Shown here: positions 32,011 to 40,045 of the stretch, piece by piece
How the letters are laid out: every line of letters starts with the position of its first letter
Position numbering within the stretch: position 1 is the first letter of the stretch
Assembly: GCA_003612335.1 (NCBI GenBank)
Contig: RAYO01000033.1
Coordinates: 1 to 43,019, forward strand
Length of the DNA: 43,019 bases
Reading direction: 5' to 3'
Origin: a bacterium 1xD42-67
Lineage (GTDB): Bacteria; Bacillota; Clostridia; Oscillospirales; Oscillospiraceae
Translations under genes and position numbers: made by a program
Notes under the pieces: model-generated
The model's input: the letters and a program-made list of their open reading frames with translations, nothing else
Databases searched by the model: none
Told to the model about the DNA's origin: nothing

Positions 32011-33198
32011 TCATCCCTCCCGTCCCTGCTTTCTCCGCAGGTTGGTGAGGAAGTTGTCCATCCTGGCAATGGACTCGGCGATATCCTTCATGGAGGCGGC
32101 GTAGCAGGCCCGGACGAAGCCCTCTCCCCCGGGACCGAAAGCGGAGCCGGGGATGACGGCCACCTTCTCCTCCATGAGGAATCGCTCGCAGAACTCCTCG
32201 GAGGTCAGACCGGTGGAGCGGATATCGGGGAAGACATAGAAGGCCCCCCTGGGCTCGAAGCAGCTCAGCCCGATCCGGTTCAGGTTCTCCACCAGATACC
32301 GGCGGCGGCGGTCATACTCCTCCCGCATATGCTCGATGTCCCCGTCCCCGCTGCGCATAGCCTCCACTGCGGCATACTGGCTGGTGGTGGGGGCGGACAT
32401 GATCCCGAACTGGTGGAGCTTGGTCATGGCGGCGATGATGGGCTTGGGGGCGCAGACGTAGCCCATGCGCCAGCCCGTCATGGCGTGGCTCTTGGAGAAG
32501 CCGTTGACCACGATGGTCCGGTCGTACATGTCGGTGAGGTTGGCCAGGGAGACATGGCGGCGGCCATAGGTCAGCTCAGCATAGATCTCGTCAGAGATGA
32601 CCATGATGTCCGTTCCCCGAAGCACCTCGGCGATGGCCTCCAAGTCCTTGCGGTCCATGGTGCCGCCGGTGGGGTTGGAGGGGAAGGGCAGGACCAGCGC
32701 CTTGGTCTTGTCGGTGATGGCGGAGCGCAATGCCTCGGGGGTCAGCCGGAACTCGTCCTCCGCCTTCAAGGTCAGGTATCTGGGCACCCCTCCGGCCATC
32801 TCGGTGAGGGGACCATAACACACGAAGGAGGGGACGGGGACGATCACCTCATCCCCCGGCTCCAGCAGCACCCGCAGGGCCAGGTCGATGGCCTCGCTGC
32901 CCCCCACGGTGACCAGGATCTGGCCGGCATGATCATACCGCAGGTCGAATCGGCGCTCCAGATAGGCGGCGATCTCCCGCCGGAGCTGGAGCATCCCGGC
33001 GTTGGAGGTATATTTGGTGTGGCCCCGCTCCAGGGAGTAGATCCCCGCGTCCCGGATGTGCCAGGGCGTGACGAAATCGGGCTCGCCGATCCCTAAAGAG
33101 ATGGCGTCGGTCATCTCCTCTAGGATGTCAAAGAATTTCCGGATCCCAGAGGGCTTGATGGCCTGGATCTTGTGGTTGAGGATCTGCTCATAGTTCAT
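32011..33198 (-). CDS. PLP-dependent class I/II aminotransferase
   Basis: A 395-residue fold-type I aminotransferase. SNPTGG (174-179), VISDEIYAELTY (Asp that binds the PLP pyridine N) and the PLP Lys236 in SKSHAMTGWRMGY are clear. The terminal Arg of the substrate carboxylate site lies in FVRACYA. It belongs with aspartate/aromatic-type (AspC, PatA-like) enzymes, but the substrate cannot be fixed. ATGA overlap with the upstream Lrp gene shows they form one unit, which fits an amino-acid-responsive regulator controlling its own partner. Confidence 0.92.
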   Translation of the reverse strand: MNYEQILNHKIQAIKPSGIRKFFDILEEMTDAISLGIGEPDFVTPWHIRDAGIYSLERGHTKYTSNAGMLQLRREIAAYLERRFDLRYDHAGQILVTVGGSEAIDLALRVLLEPGDEVIVPVPSFVCYGPLTEMAGGVPRYLTLKAEDEFRLTPEALRSAITDKTKALVLPFPSNPTGGTMDRKDLEAIAEVLRGTDIMVISDEIYAELTYGRRHVSLANLTDMYDRTIVVNGFSKSHAMTGWRMGYVCAPKPIIAAMTKLHQFGIMSAPTTSQYAAVEAMRSGDGDIEHMREEYDRRRRYLVENLNRIGLSCFEPRGAFYVFPDIRSTGLTSEEFCERFLMEEKVAVIPGSAFGPGGEGFVRACYAASMKDIAESIARMDNFLTNLRRKQGREG

Positions 33199-33674
33199 AC
33201 GAAGATATACTCCCTTTCCTCCGGGTCCTGGGGACGGAACACCAGATGCTTCTCTTTATATTTTTTCAGGATGAAGTGGGTGGCCGTGCCGGTGACCCCC
33301 TCGATGGGGGCCAGGCGCTCGCCCACGAACTGGGCCACTTCCCGCAGCGTGCGGCCCGAGATGATCACCGTCAGGTCGAAGGAGCCGCTCATGAGATACA
33401 TGCTCTCCACCTCATCATATTGGTAGATGCGCTCGGCGATCCGGTCGAAGCCGTCGATGGACTGGGGGGTGACGTTCACCTCGATCAGGGCGGTCACGTT
33501 CTCCCTGCGCACCCGGTCCCAGTCGATGATGGCCTGGTAGCCCAGGATGGTCCGGTCGTCCTCATACCCCTTGACGGCCCGTTTGGCCTCCTCCTCGCTC
33601 ACCCCTGCGGCGGCGGCCAGCGCCCCCACCGGCATGGTGCAGTCCTGCTCCAGCAGTTCCAGCAGCTTTTCCAT
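33195..33674 (-). CDS. Lrp/AsnC-family transcription regulator
   Basis: A 159-residue regulator with an N-terminal winged-helix (LLELLEQDCTMPVGALAAAAGVSEEEAKRAVKGYEDDRTILGYQAIIDWDRV) and a C-terminal RAM amino-acid-binding domain (EVNVTPQSIDGFDRIAERIYQYDEVESMYLMSGSFDLTVIISG). It probably senses an amino acid and controls the aminotransferase and neighbours. ATG 33674 has AAGGAGGAG upstream; longer frames upstream run against an unrelated region. It overlaps the aminotransferase start by 4 bases (ATGA). Confidence 0.93.
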   Translation of the reverse strand: MEKLLELLEQDCTMPVGALAAAAGVSEEEAKRAVKGYEDDRTILGYQAIIDWDRVRRENVTALIEVNVTPQSIDGFDRIAERIYQYDEVESMYLMSGSFDLTVIISGRTLREVAQFVGERLAPIEGVTGTATHFILKKYKEKHLVFRPQDPEEREYIFV

Positions 33675-33723
33675 AACGGCTCCTCCTTCACATCCATGAT
33701 CAGTCGATATCCTGGCACTTTGC

Positions 33724-33752
33724 ATTATACACGTTCTGACAGGGAAAAACAA
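33724..33752 (-). promoter_or_regulatory. Promoter of the Lrp-aminotransferase unit
   Basis: On the - strand, TTGTTT (33747-33752), a 17-base spacer and TATAAT (33724-33729) are followed by a ~45-base leader. It is the first promoter of the long minus-strand block. Confidence 0.8.
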
Positions 33753-33807
33753 TCCCAAATATCTGTCCCCTCCCCCGCATAGGCTGTTGGGGAGAGGAGG
33801 CAATCCA

Positions 33808-34488
33808 TTGATCGGACAGCTGGTCCTGACTGCCGGAGGCCGGGGGCGGGCCGCCCCGGACAGTCTGTACGGCCTGCCCGTCCTGCGGGCAGAGGTGGCC
33901 CCGGAGGGCTTCTGGGGGGAGCGGCGGCTGAGGCGGGCCTGCCGGGCCTTGTGCCGGGGCGGGGCCCGCCGGGCCCTGGTCCTGCGGGAGGATGGTCTCT
34001 GGTCCCGGCTGGAAGAGCTGGGCCTGCGGCCAGTGGACCCGGTCCCCTTCCTCCGGGCCCAGGCGGTCCCCCTGGCGCTGGCGGACCTGGCCCGCCAGGG
34101 ACTGGCCCCGGACCGGGCCATCGTGGCCCTTCGGGGGACGAGGGCCGGCCGGGACATGGTCCGGACAGCGGAGGCGCTGTGTCCTCTGGTGCGCGCCCTG
34201 ATCGTCGATGCGCCCTGGGGAGGGGCAGAGCTGGCGGCGTGGCTGCGGGAGGAGTTCGGGATCCCCATCCTCCCCGGGGGAGAGCAGGGCCAGACAGCCC
34301 TGCGGTTCCAGGAGGGCTGCCCTCGCCCGGAGGCGGGATCGCTGGACCTCTACGGGCCCCGGCCGGAGCTGGCTGGCCTGTCCCTCACCGCCCCGGCGCT
34401 GGCGGAGGAGGACCGGGCCCAGCTGCCCCTGCTGGCCGCCCTCTGGGAGGGGGGGAGGCTGGCCCGGGAGGACATAAAAATCACTTGA
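33808..34488 (+). CDS. Unknown Arg/Gly/Pro-rich protein
   Basis: Encodes 226 residues, starting with TTG at 33808 (MIGQLVLTAGGRGRA) because AGGAGG lies 7 bases before it. I do not recognise the family. It is extremely rich in Arg, Ala, Gly and Leu, with Rossmann-like alternation (CRGGARRALVLRE, RAIVALRGTRAGRDMV, VRALIVDAPWG, FGIPILPG), so an alpha/beta fold is plausible. No catalytic motif or signal peptide is seen. It is divergent from lrp and its stop overlaps the -35 box of the greA promoter. Base use is at the GC-rich end for this genome. Confidence 0.7.
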   Translation: MIGQLVLTAGGRGRAAPDSLYGLPVLRAEVAPEGFWGERRLRRACRALCRGGARRALVLREDGLWSRLEELGLRPVDPVPFLRAQAVPLALADLARQGLAPDRAIVALRGTRAGRDMVRTAEALCPLVRALIVDAPWGGAELAAWLREEFGIPILPGGEQGQTALRFQEGCPRPEAGSLDLYGPRPELAGLSLTAPALAEEDRAQLPLLAALWEGGRLAREDIKIT

Positions 34489-34513
34489 CAGACGGTCCGG
34501 GAACACATATAAT
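34485..34513 (+). promoter_or_regulatory. Perfect consensus promoter of greA
   Basis: TTGACA (34485-34490), 17 bases, TATAAT (34508-34513): all twelve consensus positions match. The -35 box contains the stop codon of the preceding gene. The leader to greA is about 120 bases. Confidence 0.95.
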
Positions 34514-34566
34514 GTCACAGAATGCAGGATCATACCCACGAGATCGAACGGGGCCCCTGAGAGCAG

Positions 34567-34610
34567 CGGCCCCTATGGTCATCTGTAGGGGCCGGCCCCT
34601 TGGCCGGCCC
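34567..34610 (+). promoter_or_regulatory. Alternative hairpins in the greA leader, including a TGTAGGG unit
   Basis: CGGCCCCTA (34567-34575) pairs with TAGGGGCCG (34586-34594), or GGGCCGGCC (34589-34597) pairs with GGCCGGCCC (34602-34610). The two cannot form together because they share 34589-34594. There is no T-run after the second stem. The second stem is part of a TGTAGGG-hairpin repeat unit. Confidence 0.5.
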
Positions 34611-34640
34611 GTTGAGTTATGTTTTGGAAGGTGGATCGGA

Positions 34641-35114
34641 ATGGCGAAGGAATATAAGCTGAGCCCCGAGCGGCTCAAGGAACTGCAGGACGAGCTGAAC
34701 TATCTGAAAACGGTCCGGGAGAAGGAAGTGGCCGAGCTGCTGAAGGAGGCCCGCTCCTTCGGCGACCTGAGCGAGAACAGCGAATATGACGAGGCCAAGA
34801 ACGAACAGGGCAAGCTCCACTCCCGTCTGGCGGAGCTGGAGGACATCCTGTCCAACTATGTGATCATCGAGGAGGACGACGACGGAGGCGAGTATGTCCG
34901 TCTGGGCTCCACGGTCACCGTGCTGGACAAGGAGTTCGACGAAGAGCTCACCTATAAGATCGTGGGCTCCCAGGAGGCCGACCCTATGAACGGCGCGATC
35001 TCCGAGGACTCCCCCTTCGGCCGGGCCCTGCTGGGCAAGAACGCCGGCGACGACGTCACCGTGGACGCCCCCGGCGGCCTGGTGGAGTATACGTTGCTGA
35101 AGGTAGAGCGGTGA
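34641..35114 (+). CDS. greA: Transcription elongation factor GreA
   Basis: A 157-residue canonical GreA. The N-terminal coiled coil (LSPERLKELQDELNYLKTVREKEVAELLKEARSFGDLSENSEYDEAK) carries the acidic tip D/E residues in GDLSEN that assist RNA-polymerase transcript cleavage. The C-terminal domain ends ISEDSPFGRALLGKNAGDDVTVDAPGG. ATG 34641 has GGAAGG upstream. It lies 60 bases before lysS, an arrangement widely conserved in Firmicutes. A second Gre-like protein is encoded at 7022-7525. Confidence 0.97.
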   Translation: MAKEYKLSPERLKELQDELNYLKTVREKEVAELLKEARSFGDLSENSEYDEAKNEQGKLHSRLAELEDILSNYVIIEEDDDGGEYVRLGSTVTVLDKEFDEELTYKIVGSQEADPMNGAISEDSPFGRALLGKNAGDDVTVDAPGGLVEYTLLKVER

Positions 35115-35174
35115 ACGGAGATCTCCCCGTCCGGCGAGGGCGGGGAACGAAAAATAGACTTAGGAGTGATCGAT

Positions 35175-36680
35175 ATGGCCGGTAAGAACGATCAGAGGCC
35201 CGCATCGGAGCAGGAGGACCTGTCCCAGCTGCTCCAGATCCGGCGGGACAAGCTCAAGGAGCTCCAGGACAGCGGGAACGATCCCTTCCAGATCACCCGA
35301 TTCGTCGTCGACGAGGACTCCGCCCACATCAAGGAGCATTTCAGCGAGCTGGAAGGGAAAGAGGTATCCATCGCCGGACGGCTCATGTCTAAACGCGGGA
35401 TGGGCAAGGTGTCCTTCTGCGACCTCCAGGACAAGTCGGGCCGCATCCAGCTCTATGCCCGGAAGGACGAGATGGACGAGGCGGAATACAACCGCTTCAA
35501 AAAGTACGATATCGGCGATATCGTGGGGGTCCATGGGGTAGTGTTCCGCACCCAGCGGGGAGAGATGTCCGTCCGGGTGGTAACGGTGGCCCTGCTTTCC
35601 AAATCCCTGCTGCCTCTGCCCGAAAAGTTCCACGGCCTGACCAGCACCGAGCTGCGCTACCGCCAGCGGTATGTGGACCTGATCGTCAATCCGGAGGTGA
35701 AGCGCAACTTCATCATCCGCTCCCAGTTCATCAAATTCATGCGCAGCTATCTGGACGATATGGGCTATATCGAGGTGGAGACCCCTGTTTTGAACACCAT
35801 CGCCGGCGGCGCCGCCGCCCGGCCCTTCATCACCCACCACAACACCCTGGATATCGATATGTACATGCGGATCGCCACTGAGCTGCCCCTGAAGCGGCTC
35901 ATCGTTGGGGGCATGGACCGGGTATATGAGATCGGCCGCATCTTCCGCAACGAGGGGATGGACCCCAAGCACAACCCCGAGTTCACCACCATCGAGCTCT
36001 ATCAGGCTTACGCCGACTTCCACGACATGATGGATATCGCCGAGGGTGTCCTCTCCGGCGCGGCTCAGAAGATCCTGGGGACCTATCAGGTGGAGTGGCA
36101 GGGGGAGAAGATCGACCTCACCCCCGGCTGGCGCCGCCTGACCATGGTGGACGCGGTGCGGGAGTATGCCGGGGTGGACTTCGCCGCCATCTCTGACGAC
36201 GCCGAGGCGGTGGCTGCCGCCGGGGCCATCGGGGTGGAGCTGGCCGATGCTGCGGAGAAGACTTGGGGCAACGCCCTGTACGCCTGCTTCGATCAGAAGG
36301 TGGAGGCACAGCTGATCCAGCCCACCTTCATCACCATGTATCCGGTGGAGGTGTCCCCCCTGTCCAAGCGTTCCCCCAAGGATCCCCGGCTCACTGAGCG
36401 GTTCGAGCTGTTCGTCTGTCACAGCGAGCTGGCCAACGCCTTCTCCGAGCTCAATGACCCCATCGATCAGCGCCAGCGGTTCCAAAAGCAGGTGGAGCAG
36501 CGGGAGCGGGGAGATGACGAGACCGAGATGATGGATGACGACTTCATCACCGCCCTGGAGTATGGCCTGCCCCCCACAGGAGGCATGGGGATGGGCATCG
36601 ATCGGTGCGTCATGCTCCTCACCGGCTCCGACTCCATCCGAGAAGTCATCCTCTTCCCCACGATGAAGCCGCTGGATTAA
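35175..36680 (+). CDS. lysS: Lysyl-tRNA synthetase, class II
   Basis: A 501-residue class II LysRS. The N-terminal OB-fold anticodon domain (VSIAGRLMSKRGMGKVSFCDLQDKSGRIQLY) is followed by class II motifs 1 (EVETPVLNTIAGGAAARPF), 2 (FRNEGMDPKHNPEFTTIELYQAYAD) and 3 (GLPPTGGMGMGIDRCVMLLTG). The ATG at 35175 is preferred over a GTG at 35166 because TAGGAG is 8 bases before it. greA precedes it. The 3' end marks the boundary to the accessory region. Confidence 0.97.
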   Translation: MAGKNDQRPASEQEDLSQLLQIRRDKLKELQDSGNDPFQITRFVVDEDSAHIKEHFSELEGKEVSIAGRLMSKRGMGKVSFCDLQDKSGRIQLYARKDEMDEAEYNRFKKYDIGDIVGVHGVVFRTQRGEMSVRVVTVALLSKSLLPLPEKFHGLTSTELRYRQRYVDLIVNPEVKRNFIIRSQFIKFMRSYLDDMGYIEVETPVLNTIAGGAAARPFITHHNTLDIDMYMRIATELPLKRLIVGGMDRVYEIGRIFRNEGMDPKHNPEFTTIELYQAYADFHDMMDIAEGVLSGAAQKILGTYQVEWQGEKIDLTPGWRRLTMVDAVREYAGVDFAAISDDAEAVAAAGAIGVELADAAEKTWGNALYACFDQKVEAQLIQPTFITMYPVEVSPLSKRSPKDPRLTERFELFVCHSELANAFSELNDPIDQRQRFQKQVEQRERGDDETEMMDDDFITALEYGLPPTGGMGMGIDRCVMLLTGSDSIREVILFPTMKPLD

Positions 36681-36878
36681 AAATCAGCATCAGAAATTTG
36701 CAAAACGAACCGTATAGCTGAAATATCCGGTGTAAATGCAGTGATTTGTTATGAATCTGGAAATACACATTTGGATTTTACGACAGTTTTACGACAAACG
36801 AAAAGGATTTGGTATGGCAAAAGAAGTACCAGCCTCATGGCTGGTACTTCTTACTATTTTTAGATGGGAGCAATCTAC
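36681..36878. other. A/T-rich junction between lysS and accessory genes
   Basis: About 200 bases without a gene. They hold the tandem 10-base repeat TTTTACGACA at 36776-36785 and 36787-36796 (period 11) and then the hairpin at 36821-36861. The base composition is far lower in GC than in lysS. It could be an element end or integrase site, but no tRNA or integrase gene is here. Confidence 0.5.
36821..36861 (+). terminator. Strong intrinsic terminator directly before the DUF5348 gene
   Basis: AAGAAGTACCAGCC-TCAT-GGCTGGTACTTCTT is a 14-bp perfect stem, followed by ACTATTTTT. It could end the lysS transcript. It is only 18 bases before the next start codon. Confidence 0.88.
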
Positions 36879-37100
36879 ATGAGAGAAGGAATTTTGATCC
36901 CTGATATGCAGAGTGGGCGTGCCGATATCCGTTTCAACAGTGACGACTGCTACGGCGGTCTCCACTGCGGCACAACGATGGACATTTGGCTCAACGAGCG
37001 GTGGGTGCCCACCCACATTGAGATGGATAGTTGCGGCTGGTTCCTGGTAGGAGTCCAGGTTGAGACACTGTGGGGGCAGAAGGTGCGCATACCGCGGTGA
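36879..37100 (+). CDS. DUF5348 family small protein
   Basis: A 73-residue protein (MREGILIPDMQSGRADIRFN...). The GLHCGTTMDIWLNERWVPTHIEMDSCGWFLVGV segment is the DUF5348 core, a small beta-rich domain common on mobile elements of Clostridia. No function is known. The ATG at 36879 has GGGAG 8 bases upstream. It ends exactly where the opposing SRAP gene ends (TGA at 37098-37100, SRAP stop from 37101), leaving no spacer. Confidence 0.75.
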   Translation: MREGILIPDMQSGRADIRFNSDDCYGGLHCGTTMDIWLNERWVPTHIEMDSCGWFLVGVQVETLWGQKVRIPR

Positions 37101-37667
37101 TCAGACAGCGATACGCTCTAAAGCCGGCTGCAAGGCTGTTAACTTTGCGGACGCCATTCCAGTATCATGGAGCCAAGGCATCGCCTCGTCATTGGTCAGC
37201 AGCACCGGCATCCGGTCATGGACATTGATGATGGTATCGTTGGGGGCGGTGGTTAGGACCACGAACCGCTCCTCACCCTGGAAAGTATTCCATAATCCGG
37301 CCAGATAGAGCCAATCCTGCCCCGGCAGCCGAAAATGGTATTTCCTTTTTTGGCTATCCCATTCGTAGAAGCCGGTCGTAGGCACGATGCACCTCCGTTC
37401 CAGCACGGATCGGCGGAACATCGGTTTGTCCAGCGCTGTTTCACCCCGGGCGTTGATAATGACCCCCTTGCCTTTGAAGCTGGGAAATCCCCAGGTCATC
37501 GGCTCGGGGGTCATTTTTTGTCCGTCCGGAAGCAGGATAGGTGCGGCGTTGGTGGGAAATATCTCCCCGGTGCGGATACTGGCAGCCCCAAACCGCGCCT
37601 GCACCTCAGCCACAATCTGGGCGATCTCCTTGGACTGCTCCGGTACTAAACTGTATCTTCCACACAT
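37101..37667 (-). CDS. SRAP (HMCES/YedK) family protein
   Basis: A 188-residue SOS-response-associated peptidase family protein. The catalytic Cys2 in MCGRYSLV is exposed after Met removal. The conserved NARGETALDKPMFR, RCIVPTTGFYEW and VHDRMPVLL (His) motifs are intact. The family crosslinks covalently to abasic sites in single-stranded DNA, protecting them from error-prone repair. It is divergent from the Y-family polymerase gene 53 bases away. It is probably a damage-tolerance module carried by the element. Confidence 0.92.
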   Translation of the reverse strand: MCGRYSLVPEQSKEIAQIVAEVQARFGAASIRTGEIFPTNAAPILLPDGQKMTPEPMTWGFPSFKGKGVIINARGETALDKPMFRRSVLERRCIVPTTGFYEWDSQKRKYHFRLPGQDWLYLAGLWNTFQGEERFVVLTTAPNDTIINVHDRMPVLLTNDEAMPWLHDTGMASAKLTALQPALERIAV

Positions 37668-37720
37668 AGCTGTGACTCCTTTCGAGGATGAAGGCCGGAC
37701 TGCCCTCATATACTGAGGAC

Positions 37721-38974
37721 ATGAAGCCTGTTATTTTGCATTCGGATATGAACAATTTCTATGCCAGCGTGGAGATCCTGCATGATCCCACGCTGCGGGA
37801 CAAGCCAGTGGCGGTGGCCGGAGACGAGGAGGCCCGCCACGGCATTGTGCTGGCCAAAAACGATATTGCCAAACGGTTCGGCATCCGCACCGGGCAGGTG
37901 CTGTGGGAGGCCCGGCAGCAGTGCCCCGGCCTGGTCTGCGTCCCTGCCCATTACGAGCGTTACCTCGCGTTCTCCGCCCAGGCCAGGGACATCTATACCA
38001 GTTACACGGACCAAGTAGAGTCCTTCGGCCTGGACGAGTGCTGGCTGGATGTCACCGGCTCTGTGGGACTGTTTGGGGAAGGGCCGGCCATTGCGGACGA
38101 TATTCGGGGCCGCATCCGGCGGGAACTGGGGCTGACGGTCTCAATAGGTGTGTCGTTTAATAAAGTATTTGCTAAACTGGGCTCAGATATGAAAAAACCC
38201 GATGCCACAACGGTCATTACCCCGGAGAACTATCGGGATAAGGCTTGGAGACTTCCTGTGAGCGATCTGCTCTACGTTGGCCCGGCCACCACACGGAAGC
38301 TGAACCAGTATGGGATTACCACGATTGGGGAGCTGGCCCAGGCCAACATAGATCTCCTGTACTGGCTGCTGGGCAAGAACGGGGTTATGCTCCATCAGTT
38401 TGCCAACGGACAAGACCACTCCGGCGTCCGGCGGTACTATGCGGTTCCGCCCATGAAAAGCGTTGGCAACTCTACTACCGCGCCCCGGGATTTGATTAGT
38501 GAAGATGATGTGAAAATCACCCTCATGGCCCTATGCGAAAGTGTGGGAGCCAGACTTCGGGAACAAAACTGCCTTTGTTCCACGGTATCCGTGGGTATCC
38601 GGGACAATCGACTGCTGTCCTATGACCGGCAGGCTAAGCTGGATCGTCCCACAGCGAACACATTAGACATCTGGGAGACTGCTGTGGGACTGTTCCGGCA
38701 GCACCATACTGGCGGGGAGCCTGTGCGCAGCCTGTCGGTGAAGGCCAGTGGATTGACCCCGGCGGACGGCGTTGTGCAGCTGTCTCTGTTCCTGGAGGAA
38801 CAAAAAGCCCAACGCCGGGCCGATATCGACCGGGCGCTGGATAAAATCCGGGGTAAGTATGGGTATCACAGCATCCGCAGGGCCATTACGCTGGTGGACC
38901 CAGCCCTGGATCTGGATGCCAAAGGAGAGCATATCATCCATCCTATCGGGTTTCTGGGGACGCTCCAGGGATAG
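37721..38974 (+). CDS. Y-family DNA polymerase (DinB/Pol IV type)
   Basis: A 417-residue translesion polymerase. The palm motifs HSDMNNFYASVEIL and ESFGLDECWLDVT (catalytic Asp/Glu) are intact. The helix-hairpin-helix YVGPATTRKLNQYGITTIGELAQA and the little-finger domain follow. The segment VVQLSLFLEE resembles the QLSLF beta-clamp-binding motif. Start 37721 (MKPVILHSDM) has GAGG just before it. It faces the SRAP gene divergently, so lesion bypass and abasic-site protection may be expressed together. No LexA box was seen in the 53-base gap. Confidence 0.93.
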   Translation: MKPVILHSDMNNFYASVEILHDPTLRDKPVAVAGDEEARHGIVLAKNDIAKRFGIRTGQVLWEARQQCPGLVCVPAHYERYLAFSAQARDIYTSYTDQVESFGLDECWLDVTGSVGLFGEGPAIADDIRGRIRRELGLTVSIGVSFNKVFAKLGSDMKKPDATTVITPENYRDKAWRLPVSDLLYVGPATTRKLNQYGITTIGELAQANIDLLYWLLGKNGVMLHQFANGQDHSGVRRYYAVPPMKSVGNSTTAPRDLISEDDVKITLMALCESVGARLREQNCLCSTVSVGIRDNRLLSYDRQAKLDRPTANTLDIWETAVGLFRQHHTGGEPVRSLSVKASGLTPADGVVQLSLFLEEQKAQRRADIDRALDKIRGKYGYHSIRRAITLVDPALDLDAKGEHIIHPIGFLGTLQG

Positions 38975-38978
38975 TGGT

Positions 38979-39806
38979 TTAGCAGTTGCCAGTGTAGACA
39001 TAGGATAAATGTTCGCGGGCCTCCTCAGCCAGCCGATAGACCTGCTCCACAGAGGTGGGCGGGCGGTCCGTCATCTGATATCTGGGAAAGAACCGGGACA
39101 GGTGCAGGGGGATTTCTGGGCTGATTGAGGCCAACCATTGTGCCAGTTCTCGAATCTCTTCCGCACTGTCGTTTCCTCCGGGGACCAGCAGGGTGGTCAC
39201 CTCCACATGGCACCGCTCCGCCGCCAGGGCGATGGAGCGCTTGACGGTCTTCAGGTCCCCGCCCAGCTGCCGGTACCATGCGGAGGTAAATCCCTTCAGG
39301 TCGATGTTGGCAGCGTCAATCAGGGGCAGCAGCGCCCGCCAGGGGGCCTCCTCGATGGTGCCATTAGTGACCAGCACGTTGACCATCCCCTGTGCATGAA
39401 CCAGCGAAGCGCAGTCCCGGACATACTCGTAGCTCACCAGCGGCTCGTTGTAGGTGTAGGCCACGCCGATGTTTCCCCGGGTGCGCAGCTCCGCCGCTTT
39501 GCTGGTCAACTGCTCCGGGGATAGCTCCACCGTCTGCATATCCGTCTCCCCGGCCATGGATATTTCATGGTTCTGGCAGAAGGGGCAGCGCAGGTTACAG
39601 CCGAAGCTGCCCACGGAGAGGATCAGACTGCCAGGACGGAAGCATCGCAGGGGCTTTTTCTCAATGGGGTCCAGAGCCAGACTGGTCAACTTCCCATAGT
39701 TCAGCGGGATAACGGCCCCATCCCGGCAGGTCCTGGCCCGACAGAGGCTGGTTTGGCCCTCCTCCAGCTTGCAGTGGTGGAAGCACAGCTCACAAATTGC
39801 GCTCAT
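38979..39806 (-). CDS. amrS: AmmeMemoRadiSam system radical SAM enzyme AmrS
   Basis: A 275-residue radical SAM enzyme. The N-terminal Cys set ([27 protein letters not shown]) and the CxxxCxxC motif in [20 protein letters not shown] are the AmrS signature. [18 protein letters not shown] and [23 protein letters not shown] complete the barrel. The family's partners are AmrA (AMMECR1) and AmrB (Memo); the reaction is not established. ATGA overlap with the upstream amrA fragment shows the original operon. The other partner is missing. It converges with the polymerase gene, 4 bases apart. Confidence 0.92.
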   Translation of the reverse strand: MSAICELCFHHCKLEEGQTSLCRARTCRDGAVIPLNYGKLTSLALDPIEKKPLRCFRPGSLILSVGSFGCNLRCPFCQNHEISMAGETDMQTVELSPEQLTSKAAELRTRGNIGVAYTYNEPLVSYEYVRDCASLVHAQGMVNVLVTNGTIEEAPWRALLPLIDAANIDLKGFTSAWYRQLGGDLKTVKRSIALAAERCHVEVTTLLVPGGNDSAEEIRELAQWLASISPEIPLHLSRFFPRYQMTDRPPTSVEQVYRLAEEAREHLSYVYTGNC

Positions 39807-40045
39807 GTATGCCGCACCACCTCAAATCGCTCCAGGGTATAGTGCTCCCGGGCGCTGATGCCGCCCTTCTGACGGGCGATGTCAATTTGCTGTTCCACAG
39901 TGTCCACGCCCTCCAAATCGGGTAGCAGCAGTCCCCTTTGGCCGCCGCAGGATACGATGACGCCATACCGCTTCACATCCAACTGCGCCGGGGAGTCGAT
40001 TGGCTCCGGCACACCCAGTACATCCACGCTGTACCGCCTGTATGG
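39803..40045 (-). pseudogene. amrA: C-terminal remnant of AmmeMemoRadiSam protein A (AMMECR1 domain)
   Basis: The last ~80 codons before amrS read [40 protein letters not shown] and [20 protein letters not shown], exactly the C-terminal half of AMMECR1 domains. The N-terminal ~100 residues are absent. Upstream, from about 40047, the sequence belongs instead to a DUF434 gene in another frame. The stop overlaps the amrS start (ATGA). This is a deletion product, not a simple frameshift. Confidence 0.75.

Noticed and set aside
34481..34678. Minus-strand frame over the greA leader
   Set aside because: Covers a promoter and a repeat hairpin and has no family resemblance or RBS.
35115..35174. T-box leader upstream of lysS
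   Set aside because: The greA-lysS gap is only 60 bases with one small TCCCCG/CGGGGA pairing; no T-box core sequence or specifier stem is present.
36681..36820. tRNA gene as integration target after lysS
   Set aside because: No cloverleaf or CCA-like 3' end could be read on either strand.
37668..37720. LexA (SOS) box between the SRAP and polymerase genes
   Set aside because: No GAAC-N4-GTTC or close variant is seen in the 53-base gap.
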